DNA of 64,000 bases from 3107 sp001483205 (GTDB lineage Bacteria > Pseudomonadota > Alphaproteobacteria > Rhodobacterales > Rhodobacteraceae). Positions 17,338-26,269 of this stretch are shown piece after piece. Numbering within the stretch: position 1 is the first letter of the stretch; every line of letters begins with the position of its first letter. The stretch is taken from contig OZ219809.1 in the NCBI GenBank assembly GCA_964291375.2, forward strand, positions 1,488,001-1,552,000, in the 5' to 3' direction. Under the pieces are notes generated by a model that saw nothing but the letters and a program-made list of their open reading frames with translations, was not told where the DNA came from and made no database searches. The position numbers and the translations under genes were made by a program.

Positions 17338-18293
17338 TCCCGGCCCCCCTTTTCAACGACATCGCCGAAGGCCCGGCGGGTGGCGCGGCCTTCTGGCTGA
17401 CCGCTGCCGACGGTGTGCGCCTGCGCATCGGCCACTGGGGAGGCGGCAACAGGGGCAACAGGGGCAGCATCCTGATCTTTACCGGCCGCACCGAAATGGT
17501 CGAGAAATACGGCCGCACCGCCGGGGCGTTGCTTGAGCGCGGCTATTCCTGCGTTGTCATCGACTGGCGCGGGCAGGGGCTGGCGGACAGGCTGACCGAT
17601 GATCCGGTCACCGGGCATGTGCGCCGGTTTGCCGACTATCAGCTTGACGTGGCGGCGCTGACGGATGCGCTTGAGGCGCTGGGGACGCCGGGGCCGCATT
17701 ACCTGCTGGCCCATTCCATGGGCGGGGCGATTGGTCTGCGGGCACTGGCCGGGGGGCTGAAGGTGCGGGCCGCCTGTTTCAGCGCGCCGATGTGGGGGAT
17801 TGCGATCCCGGCCCATTTGCGCCCGCTGGCCCGGATGGGTGCCCGGCTCGCCGTGGGGCTGGGCCTTGCCCGTCGCCGCCTGCCCGGCAAGCTCTCTGAC
17901 AGCTATGTCGCGGCAATGCCGTTCGAGGGCAATGATCTGACCGGTGATCCACAGATGTTTGCCTATATGAAGCGCCAGTTGGCGGCGCACCCTGAACTGG
18001 CGCTGGGGCATCCGAGTTTCGGCTGGCTTGACGCCGCGCTTGCGGAATGCCCACACCTGCGCGCCCTGCCGTTGCCCGCCCTGCCCGCCCTGATCTGGCT
18101 TGGCTCTTGCGAGCGGGTCGTTGATGCCGCCGCGATCCGCCGTCTGGTGGCGCGCTGGCCGGGCGCGCGGCTGAGCCTGCTGAACGGGGCCAGGCATGAG
18201 GCGCTGTTCGAGACGCCGGAGATTCGCACCCATATGCTTGATGAGACCTGCGGGTTCTTTGCCCGGCACGGCCCGGAGGCCGAAAATCCGTAA
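17334..18293 (+). CDS. Alpha/beta hydrolase, lysophospholipase-like
   Basis: Serine hydrolase of the monoglyceride-lipase / lysophospholipase (PldB) group. Visible elements are LIFTGRTEMVEKYGRTAGALLERGYSCVVIDWRGQGLADRL, the nucleophile elbow LAHSMGGA with Ser near residue 125, and the C-terminal catalytic His in LLNGARHEALFE. The 319-aa length is typical. Start ATG overlaps the SCP2 gene stop. Substrate not determined; phospholipid or monoacylglycerol is the family expectation. Confidence 0.9.
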   Translation: MIPAPLFNDIAEGPAGGAAFWLTAADGVRLRIGHWGGGNRGNRGSILIFTGRTEMVEKYGRTAGALLERGYSCVVIDWRGQGLADRLTDDPVTGHVRRFADYQLDVAALTDALEALGTPGPHYLLAHSMGGAIGLRALAGGLKVRAACFSAPMWGIAIPAHLRPLARMGARLAVGLGLARRRLPGKLSDSYVAAMPFEGNDLTGDPQMFAYMKRQLAAHPELALGHPSFGWLDAALAECPHLRALPLPALPALIWLGSCERVVDAAAIRRLVARWPGARLSLLNGARHEALFETPEIRTHMLDETCGFFARHGPEAENP

Positions 18294-18420
18294 CATACCG
18301 GCGCGGCACAGAAACCCCGGCCAGAGTGCCCGGCAATAAGGCGAAACACCTTCTGACAGCGCTTGCAGACGGGCCAAAAATGCCTATCTGACCTGCACAA
18401 CCACCCACAAGGAGGATTTC

Positions 18421-20259
18421 ATGCAGCCCCTGCATCCCGTCGTCACCGCCCGCCCCGTTTTTGACGCCACCCCCTCGGCTGCCGGGGCCGATGCCTTCGG
18501 CGACCTGCCGGAATGGAACCTTGATGATCTCTACACCGGCGAGGATGCCCCGGAACTGGCCCACGATCTTGACCGGCTCGATCAGGCCTGCACCGCATTT
18601 GCCGAAACCCATGCGGGCCGGTTGGCAGAGCTCGACGCCGCCAGTTTTCTGCAATGCGTCCGGGATTACGAGACAATCCAGAGCGTTTCGGGGCGGATCA
18701 TGTCCTTTGCCGGCCTGCGCCACTATCAGAACACGACCGACGCCGGGCGTTCCCGCTTTCTTCAGAACTGCGCAGAAAAGATCACCGATTACACCGGGCG
18801 GCTGGTTTTTTTCACGCTGGAGATCAACCGGCTGGAGGATGACCATCTGGCCGGTCTGTTTGCCGCAAATGCAGACCTCGCCCGCTACAAGCCGTTTTTT
18901 GACCGTATCCGCGCCATGCAACCCTATCAGCTTTCCGATGAGCTGGAGCAATTCCTGCATGACCGCTCCTCGATCGGGGCCGCCGCCTGGATCAAACTGT
19001 TTGATGAGACGACAGCGGGCCTTGCTTTCAGAATCGACGGCGAGGACCATACCCTTGAGGCGGCGCTTAATTTTCTGCTTGAACAGGATCGGGCGAAGCG
19101 CGAAGCCGCAGCGCGGGAACTGTCGCGGGTCTTTGCCGAAAATGTCAAGCTGTTCGCCCGCATCCTGAACACGCTCGTCAAGGACAAAGAGATCGAGGAC
19201 CGCTGGCGCAAACTGCCCACGGCGCAGATGTCCCGCCACCTGTCCAACCATGTGGAACCCGAGGTTGTGCGGGCGCTGCGCGACGCCGTGGTCGCCGCCT
19301 ATCCGAAGATCAGCCACCGCTATTATGCGCTGAAGGCGAAATGGCTGGGGCTTGACAAATTGCAACTCTGGGACCGCAACGCGCCGCTGCCGATGCAGGA
19401 AGAGCGGCATGTGGACTGGGCCGAGGCACGGCAGACAGTGATGGACGCCTATGCCGGGTTTGACCCGGAAATGGCGCGGATTGCCGGGCCGTTCTTTGAT
19501 CAGGGCTGGATTGACGCAAGTGCCAAACCCGGCAAGGCCCCCGGCGCGTTTGCCCACCCGACGGTCACCGACGCGCACCCCTATGTGCTGCTTAACTATC
19601 TGGGCAAGCCGCGTGACGTGATGACGCTGGCCCATGAGCTTGGCCACGGCGTTCATCAGGTGCTGGCGGCGGATCAGGGCGAGCTTTTGTCCGACACCCC
19701 GCTGACACTGGCCGAGACCGCCTCGGTCTTTGGCGAGATGCTGACCTTTCGCAGGATGCTCGATACCGCCGGGACACAGGCGGAGCGCAAGGTGCTGCTG
19801 GCGCGCAAAGTCGAGGACATGATCAACACGGTGGTGCGGCAGATTTCCTTCTATGATTTCGAGTGCAGGCTTCATGCCGCCCGGCGAGAGGGCGAACTGA
19901 CACCGGAACAGATCGGCGCGATCTGGCGCGGGGTGATGACCGAAAGCCTTGGCCCCGCGTTCGGGTATGAAGAGACGTTTGAAAACTTCTGGACCTATGT
20001 GCTGCATTTCGTCCATTCGCCCTTTTATGTCTATGCCTATGCCTTCGGCGACGGGCTGGTGAACGCGCTGTATGCGCTGTATGAAGAGGGCGCGCCGGAC
20101 TTTCAGGCCAGATATTTCGGGATGCTGCGCGCGGGCGGGTCAAAGCATCATGGCGAGTTGCTGGCCCCGTTCGGCATCGACGTGTCTGATCCGAGGTTCT
20201 GGGACAAGGGCCTGAGCGTGATTTCGGGCCTTATCGATGAGTTGGAAGGGATGGAGTGA
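18421..20259 (+). CDS. pepF: M3-family oligoendopeptidase (PepF type)
   Basis: Cytosolic zinc metallopeptidase that degrades oligopeptides. The zinc motif HELGHG lies near residues 403-408, with the downstream ligand in LAETASVFGEM. The N-terminal helical PepF lid is recognisable (EWNLDDLYTGEDAPELAHDLDRLDQ), and the C-terminal FYVYAYAFGDGLVNALYALYEEG stretch is conserved. The 612-aa length is normal. GGAGG lies 6-7 bases before the start. The upstream gap (18294-18420) follows the hydrolase gene and shows no other gene. Confidence 0.93.
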   Translation: MQPLHPVVTARPVFDATPSAAGADAFGDLPEWNLDDLYTGEDAPELAHDLDRLDQACTAFAETHAGRLAELDAASFLQCVRDYETIQSVSGRIMSFAGLRHYQNTTDAGRSRFLQNCAEKITDYTGRLVFFTLEINRLEDDHLAGLFAANADLARYKPFFDRIRAMQPYQLSDELEQFLHDRSSIGAAAWIKLFDETTAGLAFRIDGEDHTLEAALNFLLEQDRAKREAAARELSRVFAENVKLFARILNTLVKDKEIEDRWRKLPTAQMSRHLSNHVEPEVVRALRDAVVAAYPKISHRYYALKAKWLGLDKLQLWDRNAPLPMQEERHVDWAEARQTVMDAYAGFDPEMARIAGPFFDQGWIDASAKPGKAPGAFAHPTVTDAHPYVLLNYLGKPRDVMTLAHELGHGVHQVLAADQGELLSDTPLTLAETASVFGEMLTFRRMLDTAGTQAERKVLLARKVEDMINTVVRQISFYDFECRLHAARREGELTPEQIGAIWRGVMTESLGPAFGYEETFENFWTYVLHFVHSPFYVYAYAFGDGLVNALYALYEEGAPDFQARYFGMLRAGGSKHHGELLAPFGIDVSDPRFWDKGLSVISGLIDELEGME

Positions 20260-20417
20260 GGCGGGGGCGGGCGGGCGAATAACGCTTCGCTGGTGCTTCG
20301 CCGCATGTCCGGCGGTAAACCCGTCGTTAACCGCCCCGTCGCCAAAGAGCGTTGCCCCTTGCCAATTCGGGTGAAAATCCGATATATGTGTAATCGGTCC
20401 TATTGGATGAGCATCAA

Positions 20418-20654
20418 ATGTCTCGCGAAACACTGAAGAAAGAAAGAGCCTTTTACGAGGGGTTCAGGGATGGCTTTGCGTCACCCTTCCTTGTTTTCGG
20501 GGGGCGGCGACCGCGTTTTACGTATCGCAGAGACGACACCGTTGAGGCCGCATGGCGCGAGGTCGGCAGGTTGCTCAACGAAGCCATGGAATCCGAGGGC
20601 AGAAGGCTTGGCAAAATCTCCGAAAAAGACTCCGGCGGGCGCGCCGCCCTCTGA
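20418..20654 (+). CDS. Small basic protein of unknown function, overlaps DUF2335 gene
   Basis: A 78-residue charged protein starting MSRETLKKERAFYEGFRDGF; no family is recognised. The N-terminal part is helical and basic, the middle is GGRRPRFTYRRDD, and the C-terminal part is another helix. The ATG at 20418 is preceded by the weak site GATGAG. Its 3' end overlaps the start of the DUF2335 gene by about 47 bases, so the two probably form a unit. The pair has lower GC than neighbours and sits between housekeeping genes, suggesting acquisition. Confidence 0.6.
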   Translation: MSRETLKKERAFYEGFRDGFASPFLVFGGRRPRFTYRRDDTVEAAWREVGRLLNEAMESEGRRLGKISEKDSGGRAAL

Positions 20655-21093
20655 TCTTCCTGCAAGCGCCGATCTCGGTCAGGAAATTGACCGTGTGATC
20701 GGTGATGCCGTTCCGCAAAAGAAAAGAGAAGTCCTTGTCGCGCAGGTGACTACTCTCGTGGAAAGCGAATATTTTTCCGGCCCCATCCCACATCCCAAAC
20801 ATTTTGAGGCTTATGAACGCATTGCACCCGGAGCGGCGGACAGAATCATTACCATGGCCGAGAAGCAGCAAACCCACAACATGGACATGAGCAACAAGTT
20901 TTTGGTCGCCGAGGAATCCGACCGCAAACGCGGCATGTGGCTCGGGGCTGTATGTTTCATCGCTCTCGTCGTCTCCGCATTGGTGGTTGCGCTCTGGACG
21001 GAGAGCAAGACCATTACAGGGCTGTTTCTTGCACCTGCGGCCTTGGGCGGCGTCAGCCTGTTCATCAGGGGCCGCCGGTCTGAAAAGCAGTAA
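20608..21093 (+). CDS. DUF2335 membrane protein
   Basis: The conserved DUF2335 core is visible: VAQVTTLVESEYFSGPIPHPKHFEAYERIAPGAADRIITMAEKQQTHN (about residues 40-90). It is followed by two C-terminal hydrophobic segments (WLGAVCFIALVVSALVVALW and TGLFLAPAALGGVSLFI) and a short basic tail. The start is uncertain: TTG at 20608 (MAKSPKKTPAG, GAGGG upstream) is preferred over ATG 20470, which lies deep inside the preceding gene. DUF2335 proteins are frequent on phages and accessory islands; function unknown. Confidence 0.75.
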   Translation: MAKSPKKTPAGAPPSDLPASADLGQEIDRVIGDAVPQKKREVLVAQVTTLVESEYFSGPIPHPKHFEAYERIAPGAADRIITMAEKQQTHNMDMSNKFLVAEESDRKRGMWLGAVCFIALVVSALVVALWTESKTITGLFLAPAALGGVSLFIRGRRSEKQ

Positions 21094-21191
21094 GGTGATC
21101 GGCGCAGGGTATTTCTCCCGCACATCCCCCCTGACGGGCCGGAACCGATCTGCTACCATCCCACCCACACCTGAACACGGGGGAACAACCC

Positions 21192-21896
21192 ATGACCATC
21201 CATATCGGCGCGAAACCCGGCGAGATCGCCGAAACCGTTCTGCTGCCCGGTGACCCGCGCCGGGCGAAATGGGCCGCAGAGACCTATCTCGACGACGCGC
21301 GCCTGATCAATGACGTGCGCGGGATGCTGGGCTTTACCGGCTCTTACAAGGGCCGGCCCGTCACCATCCATGGCTCCGGCATGGGAATGCCCAGCCTGTC
21401 GATCTATGTCAATGAACTCATTCGCGATTTCGGCGCGCAGACGCTCATTCGCATCGGCTCCTGCGGGGCAATGCAGCAAAGCGTCAGGGTGCGCGATGTG
21501 ATTCTGGCGATGACCGCTTCGACCCTCTCCACCCCCTCGCGCGGGGTTTTCCGGGAACTGAACTTTGCCCCCTGCGCCGATTACGGCCTGTTGCGCGCCG
21601 CTGCCGGGGCCGCCGGGGCCAGGGGCGTGACCACCCATATCGGCGGCATCTATTCCTCGGACACCTTCTATGACGAACGGCCCGACTTGCAGGCACAGAT
21701 GGTCCGTCACGGGGTGCTCGGGGTCGAGATGGAGGCGGCGGAACTCTATACGCTTGCCGCCCGCTACGGATGCCGGGCACTGGCGGTGCTGACGGTCAGC
21801 GACCACCTTGAGACCGGCGAGGCCCTGCCCCCGGAAGACCGCGAACGCAGCTTTGGCGATATGGTCGAAATCGCGCTGGATGCCGCCTTTGCCTGA
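21192..21896 (+). CDS. deoD: Purine-nucleoside phosphorylase DeoD type
   Basis: Splits purine nucleosides with phosphate to base and ribose-1-phosphate. Motifs: HIGAKPGEIAETVLLPGDPRRAK, the phosphate-binding TLIRIGSCGAM (Arg near residue 82) and the active-site VLGVEMEAAELYTLA. An Asp in VLTVSDHLETGE near residue 201 is the base-recognition residue of the bacterial hexameric class. The 234-aa length is standard. GGGGG lies upstream of the ATG. It is convergent with sdhB, 32 bases apart. Confidence 0.95.
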   Translation: MTIHIGAKPGEIAETVLLPGDPRRAKWAAETYLDDARLINDVRGMLGFTGSYKGRPVTIHGSGMGMPSLSIYVNELIRDFGAQTLIRIGSCGAMQQSVRVRDVILAMTASTLSTPSRGVFRELNFAPCADYGLLRAAAGAAGARGVTTHIGGIYSSDTFYDERPDLQAQMVRHGVLGVEMEAAELYTLAARYGCRALAVLTVSDHLETGEALPPEDRERSFGDMVEIALDAAFA

Positions 21897-21928
21897 GCCT
21901 TGCCGCCGCCCCCGTCCCTATCGCATCC

Positions 21929-22708
21929 CTACAACGACCGTTCCGCCAGCATGTGCTTGATCCCGGCAATCGCCTTGGCAGGGTTCAGCCCTTTCGGGCA
22001 GGTCTTGGCGCAATTCATAATCGTATGGCAGCGATAGAGCCTGAACGGGTCTTCCAGATCGTCCAGCCGCTCACCCGTCGCCTCGTCCCGGCTGTCGATG
22101 ATCCAGCGCCAGGCGTGCAGCAATGCCGCCGGGCCGAGATACTTGTCGCCGTTCCACCAGTAGCTGGGACATGAGGTCGAACAGCTTGCGCACATCACGC
22201 ATTCATAAAGGCCGTCGAGTTTCCTGCGGTCCTCGACCGACTGTTTCCACTCTTTCCCCGGCCGGTTGGTCTTCGTCTCCAGCCACGGCATAATCGAGGC
22301 GTGCTGGGCGTAGAAATGGGTAAGATCGGGGATCAGATCGCGAACCACCGGCATATGCGGCAGCGGATAGATTCGGATGTCACCCCTGATTTCATCCGCG
22401 CCCTGGGTGCAGGCGAGCGTGTTCACCCCGTCAATGTTCATCGCGCACGACCCACAAATACCCTCGCGGCAAGAGCGGCGGAAGGTCAGCGTCGGGTCGG
22501 TCTCGGTCTTGATTTTGATCAGCAGGTCCAGCACCATCGGCCCGCAGGTGTCGGTATCGACGAAATAGGTGTCGATGCGCGGGTTCCGGCCGTCTTCTTC
22601 GTTCCAGCGATAGATGCGGACCTTGCGCAGGTTTGCCGCACCGTCGGGCCGGGGCCAGGTCTTGCCCTCGGTGATGCGGGAGTTTTTGGGGAGACGGAAT
22701 TGGGCCAT
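21929..22708 (-). CDS. sdhB: Succinate dehydrogenase iron-sulfur subunit
   Basis: Carries electrons from the FAD subunit to quinone through [2Fe-2S], [4Fe-4S] and [3Fe-4S] clusters. The cysteine sets SCREGICGSCAMNIDG, CVMCASCSTSCPSYWW and CHTIMNCAKTCPKGLNP are all intact; 259 aa is normal. The usual partners sdhC, sdhD and sdhA are not adjacent: upstream, 9 bases away on the same strand, is vapD, then hisE and hisF. A rearrangement or insertion has therefore separated sdhB from its operon, or an insertion has placed foreign DNA before it. Confidence 0.95.
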   Translation of the reverse strand: MAQFRLPKNSRITEGKTWPRPDGAANLRKVRIYRWNEEDGRNPRIDTYFVDTDTCGPMVLDLLIKIKTETDPTLTFRRSCREGICGSCAMNIDGVNTLACTQGADEIRGDIRIYPLPHMPVVRDLIPDLTHFYAQHASIMPWLETKTNRPGKEWKQSVEDRRKLDGLYECVMCASCSTSCPSYWWNGDKYLGPAALLHAWRWIIDSRDEATGERLDDLEDPFRLYRCHTIMNCAKTCPKGLNPAKAIAGIKHMLAERSL

Positions 22709-22717
22709 GGGTTTTGC

Positions 22718-23017
22718 CTAGTTTAGGACAGCTTTGCGGACGGCAGGCGACAGGTCGTTATTATCTTCGATTCTGAGCATTCTGATGTCTTTCACCGCCC
22801 CGGCGAACCAGTTGAATTGCTGCGCCACGTCCTGAACCGCAAGCACACAGGTGACAGCATCGACCGTTTCATCGCCGAAATAGACCGATCCCTGCTGCCA
22901 ACTGAAGCCGTGTTTTTCAAGGGCCTGCCTGACATCGGTATAAGCGTTTTTCCACGATGGGTTATGATAGGTTGTCTCCAGAACTTTCGTATCCAGATCG
23001 AATGCGATGGCGAACAT
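22718..23017 (-). CDS. vapD: VapD-family endoribonuclease (virulence-associated protein D), lone toxin-like gene
   Basis: A 99-aa protein with the VapD signature: MFAIAFDLDTKVLE at the N-terminus, GFSWQQGSVYFGD in the middle and DIRMLRIEDNNDLSPAVRKA at the C-terminus. VapD has a ferredoxin-like fold related to Cas2 and several members are purine-specific endoribonucleases. The ATG at 23017 follows AGACGGAGAAAG. No VapX-like antitoxin gene is adjacent: 76 bases upstream is hisE and 9 bases downstream is sdhB. GC is lower than the neighbours, consistent with transfer. Toxicity is untested and may be lost. Confidence 0.85.
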   Translation of the reverse strand: MFAIAFDLDTKVLETTYHNPSWKNAYTDVRQALEKHGFSWQQGSVYFGDETVDAVTCVLAVQDVAQQFNWFAGAVKDIRMLRIEDNNDLSPAVRKAVLN

Positions 23018-23093
23018 CGTCTTTCTCCGTCGGGAATTGTGGCCAATGGCGCGCATGGGGCCATTCTTGCCGGTCCCCGCGCACTTGGCAAGC

Positions 23094-23414
23094 TCAAAAC
23101 GTCCGCCCCCGGCCCGCCTTCTCGTCAATCCCGGAACGCCCCTCGCGCCGGGCAAGCTCTGCCAGAACATCATCAAGCGCCACATCACGCGCCGCCAGCA
23201 TGACCAGCAGGTGATAGAGCACATCCGCCGCCTCTGCCGTCAGCTCCGCCGCACTGCCCCCGGTGGCGGCAACAACCGCCTCAACCGCCTCTTCACCGAA
23301 TTTCCCGGCACATTTCGCCGGTCCGCCCGCCAACAGCCGCGCCGTCCAGCTCGCATCAGGGTCAGCGCCCCGGCGGGCCTCAATGGTGGCGGCAAGATCA
23401 TGCAGTATCGTCAT
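23094..23414 (-). CDS. hisE: Phosphoribosyl-ATP diphosphatase
   Basis: Second step of histidine synthesis, hydrolysing phosphoribosyl-ATP to phosphoribosyl-AMP. The MazG-like helical core is visible: AKCAGKFGEEAVEAVVAATGG with metal-binding Glu residues (about 37-46) and ELTAEAADVLYHLLVMLAARDVALDDVLAEL. 106 aa is normal for a stand-alone HisE. Start overlaps the hisF stop (ATGA), so hisF-hisE are co-translated. Confidence 0.95.
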   Translation of the reverse strand: MTILHDLAATIEARRGADPDASWTARLLAGGPAKCAGKFGEEAVEAVVAATGGSAAELTAEAADVLYHLLVMLAARDVALDDVLAELARREGRSGIDEKAGRGRTF

Positions 23415-24172
23415 TCGAGCCTCATCGGAATGCCCGCAGCGGCCATGTGGTCCTTGGCCTCGCGGATGGTATGGTCGCCGAAATGAAAGATCGAGGCCGC
23501 CAGCACCGCCGCCGCGCCGCCTTTCGTGACCCCCTCGACCAGATGATCAAGTGTGCCGACCCCGCCCGAGGCGATCACCGGCACCGGAACCGCGTCGGAA
23601 ACCGCGCGGGTCAGCGCCAGATCAAACCCGTCGCGGGTGCCGTCCCGGTCCATAGAGGTCAGCAGGATTTCGCCCGCGCCCCGTCGGGCGGCAGTCCGGG
23701 CAAAGGCAACCGCGTCGATGCCGGTCGCCCGCCGCCCGCCATGGGTGAATATCTGCCACCCGCCGTCGCCCGCGACTCTGGCGTCAATCGCGACCACGAT
23801 GCACTGGCTGCCGAACCGGTTCGCGGCATCAGTCACCACATCCGGGTCGGCAACGGCGGCAGAGTTGAAGCTCACCTTGTCGGCCCCGGCCAGCAGCAGA
23901 TCGCGCACGTTTTCGCTGCTCCGAACCCCGCCGCCAACGGTCAGCGGCACAAAGCACTGTTCCGCCGTGCGCCGGACCGTATCGAGCATGACGCCCCGGT
24001 TTTCGTGGGTCGCCCTGATGTCGAGAAAGCAAATCTCGTCCGCACCCGCCGCATCATAGGCGCGCGCGCTCTCGACCGGATCGCCCGCATCGACCAGATC
24101 GACGAAGTTCACCCCCTTGACCACGCGCCCCTCTGCCACATCAAGGCAGGGGATGATCCGGGTTTTCAGCAT
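23411..24172 (-). CDS. hisF: Imidazole glycerol phosphate synthase cyclase subunit
   Basis: Cyclase half of the HisHF enzyme, forming imidazole glycerol phosphate and AICAR. A TIM barrel begins LKTRIIPCLDVAEGRVVKGVNF (catalytic Asp11) and has LTVGGGVRSSENV, the second catalytic Asp in LLTSMDRDGTRDGFD (about 130) and VIASGGVGTLDHLV. 253 aa is standard. The usual upstream hisH and hisA are absent; the stretch 24173-24379 between hisF and the TadG-like gene holds only a dispersed repeat. Confidence 0.95.
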   Translation of the reverse strand: MLKTRIIPCLDVAEGRVVKGVNFVDLVDAGDPVESARAYDAAGADEICFLDIRATHENRGVMLDTVRRTAEQCFVPLTVGGGVRSSENVRDLLLAGADKVSFNSAAVADPDVVTDAANRFGSQCIVVAIDARVAGDGGWQIFTHGGRRATGIDAVAFARTAARRGAGEILLTSMDRDGTRDGFDLALTRAVSDAVPVPVIASGGVGTLDHLVEGVTKGGAAAVLAASIFHFGDHTIREAKDHMAAAGIPMRLE

Positions 24173-24269
24173 GTGCCTGCCTTTCCTGGGACGACGCAGG
24201 CCCCGTTTTATGGCCTGATGCAGCGGCGGACCAGAGGGAAGGGCGAAAATTCGGGTGAAAGGCCTGTGA

Positions 24270-24379
24270 ATATGGCCTGACGACCGGATTTTGAGTCCAA
24301 GTCCCGGCCCTGATCCCGCCCGGCGGAACGCCGGGCCACATCGCTCCAGCCCTCAATGGGGTGGGGCGACGCGCGCCCC
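24270..24379 (+). repeat. Second dispersed repeat (R2), long copy
   Basis: Starts TATGGCCTGACGACCGGATT and runs through TTGAGTCCAAG and CCCGGCCCTGATCCCGCCCGG, then a CGGCGGAACGCCG hairpin, to CCCTCAATGGGGTGGGGCG and a GCGCGC tail. It abuts the stop codon of the first TadG-like gene. The same order of blocks recurs at about 52385-52500. Confidence 0.7.
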
Positions 24380-26095
24380 CTATTCCGTCAGCCTGAGAAC
24401 CTGAATCGTCCGGGCGATTGCAGCGAACGCTTCTCTGATCTCGGTACCGCGAACATCAAAATAATGCGCATCCGAACTGGCGCATTCGGATAACACCTGC
24501 TGGCCGTCCGCCGGAGCCTCGAAGGCGATGGAAAAGATGACGATGCCCGAATCCTTGGCAGTGGCGCAAAGATTGAGCAACCTGCGGTCCGCTTGCGAAT
24601 GGCCAATATCCGAAATTGCAAATGTGCCGGGCGCTCTTACATATCCCCGCTCGACAAGGCAGGCGTCAGCAGCCTGCTTGAACAAAACAGAGCCTATTCT
24701 GTGCACCATCCAGGTTGCATACAATTCCGCCCAGGAAACGCGCGTTGCCGATCCGCCCGATCTGTCATCGCCCGCATAGGGACCGGGCAACAGGTTGACT
24801 CTGCTGTCCGGGGTGCCTGCATTTCCGCCCCTGCACGGGGTCGGGATGTTCTGTTGTCCCAGGCGGAAGAACTGGTCTTCACCCACTTGCAGGGAAAAGC
24901 GGTCGCGGGGAACTTCATGCAGGGGCTGGCCGGGCGTTTCCCGATACACCCATATGTCCGACATGCCGCTTTTGTAAGGCTCAATCAGGTCTTTCCGCGA
25001 GGTGTTCTCGCCATCGGTCATCAGGACAATAATCTTCAGGTTGTTTATGTCTTCCGAGTAGTCATACGGGCGCGTGGCGACGCGACCGGGCAAATGACCG
25101 TTACTGACCAACCCTGCCGTAACCGTCCGGGTAAGCGGGTCAAGCAGGGCCACGCCCCATTTCATCCCCAGGTCAATCGCGGTGCCCCCGAACCCCGAAA
25201 GCGACCGGATAGCGCTTTTCGCCCGTTCCGGATCGGTGACCAGCGGATCTATCTGATTGCGCGTCATCGGATTGGTCGGACATTCCGGGGTTGAAATCGG
25301 TTCGTCCGTATACCTGCTGCTGTAAACAAGCTGCATATGCGAGGTAATCCCGAGGGGCTGGTCGGGGTCAACCCGTGTCGTCGAATACGAGGTTTCCGTC
25401 AATGTCGGGCAAAGCGAATAGGGGTGATGCCTTTGCAGGTTGTAGTAATTCGCCAGGGTCGGCCCGATATTGACGTTGTTGCTGTAGGGAACAATCGACA
25501 CCGTGGTGAGGAACTTGCTGTCCGGTCCCTGCCCCTGTTGCCCATAGATGGCGTCGATGAATTCCTGTGCTGCGATGCGAAGATTCTGAATTTTGGTCCT
25601 GATGCTCCCACTAAACAGGGTCATGCTGCTTGACACATCCAGAACCAGGGAAATTTCCAGGTTGGAACGCTGCTCTACCGCCGTGGCTCTGGCCCTGACC
25701 GTGACATCCTCGACACCGGCCAGGTGCATAAAGAATGTCTTTGCCTCAAGCTCGGCATCAACGGACAGGGCGCGGTCCGTTCCGGTGTCCCTGTGAACCC
25801 GCACGGCCTTGACGTATTCCACGAGGCCATCTCTGGCGAAATAATCCCGGACAACCGATTCCGGGTCCAGCGACTGGTCAAGTTTGGTCGCCGCCAGCGC
25901 CGCGCGATCCGCCGTGCTCTGCAATTTCACGCGCAGGGCCTCAAGGCGCATGTAATCCACGGCGATGCCGCAAATCGTCAGCATCATAATGAAGAAGAAA
26001 AGGGACAGAATCGTTATGGAGCCGTCTTCGCCCGCAGGACAGACGCGCCCGCGTTCACGCAAACCACAAGCAGATTCCACACACCGGATCACCAT
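24380..26095 (-). CDS. TadG-like von Willebrand factor A protein, copy 1
   Basis: Predicted exported/pilus-locus protein. The N-terminal region has the Tad-type hydrophobic segment SITILSLFFFIMMLTICGIAVDYMRLEA (about residues 27-54). The vWA domain begins LEISLVLDVSSSM, an intact MIDAS DxSxS, and continues with IVLMTDGENTS. The C-terminus has IVIFSIAFEAPADGQQVLSECASSDAHYFDV. The ATG at 26095 is chosen; an upstream GTG at 26104 is possible and no strong ribosome site is visible. It lies downstream of, and is a close paralogue of, the gene at 26270-27988. None of the other tad genes is in the window. Likely role: surface/pilus assembly, by family. Confidence 0.85.
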   Translation of the reverse strand: MVIRCVESACGLRERGRVCPAGEDGSITILSLFFFIMMLTICGIAVDYMRLEALRVKLQSTADRAALAATKLDQSLDPESVVRDYFARDGLVEYVKAVRVHRDTGTDRALSVDAELEAKTFFMHLAGVEDVTVRARATAVEQRSNLEISLVLDVSSSMTLFSGSIRTKIQNLRIAAQEFIDAIYGQQGQGPDSKFLTTVSIVPYSNNVNIGPTLANYYNLQRHHPYSLCPTLTETSYSTTRVDPDQPLGITSHMQLVYSSRYTDEPISTPECPTNPMTRNQIDPLVTDPERAKSAIRSLSGFGGTAIDLGMKWGVALLDPLTRTVTAGLVSNGHLPGRVATRPYDYSEDINNLKIIVLMTDGENTSRKDLIEPYKSGMSDIWVYRETPGQPLHEVPRDRFSLQVGEDQFFRLGQQNIPTPCRGGNAGTPDSRVNLLPGPYAGDDRSGGSATRVSWAELYATWMVHRIGSVLFKQAADACLVERGYVRAPGTFAISDIGHSQADRRLLNLCATAKDSGIVIFSIAFEAPADGQQVLSECASSDAHYFDVRGTEIREAFAAIARTIQVLRLTE

Positions 26096-26269
26096 CAACA
26101 ACACTCGTCACAAACCACATTCCGACAGACCGGGGATGCGCGGCCAGATACCCGTGAACACGACACCCCGCACGGCCCCGCCGGAACGTAAGCCTGCGCA
26201 GGCAGTTTCGGAAGCGCCCCATTCCCGAAAGCGGAATGGTGGTGAGGCCCGCGCGCCCGGCCCCGGCCC

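Noticed and set aside
17779..20016. 745-residue open frame on the minus strand
   Set aside because: Antisense shadow of the hydrolase and pepF genes.
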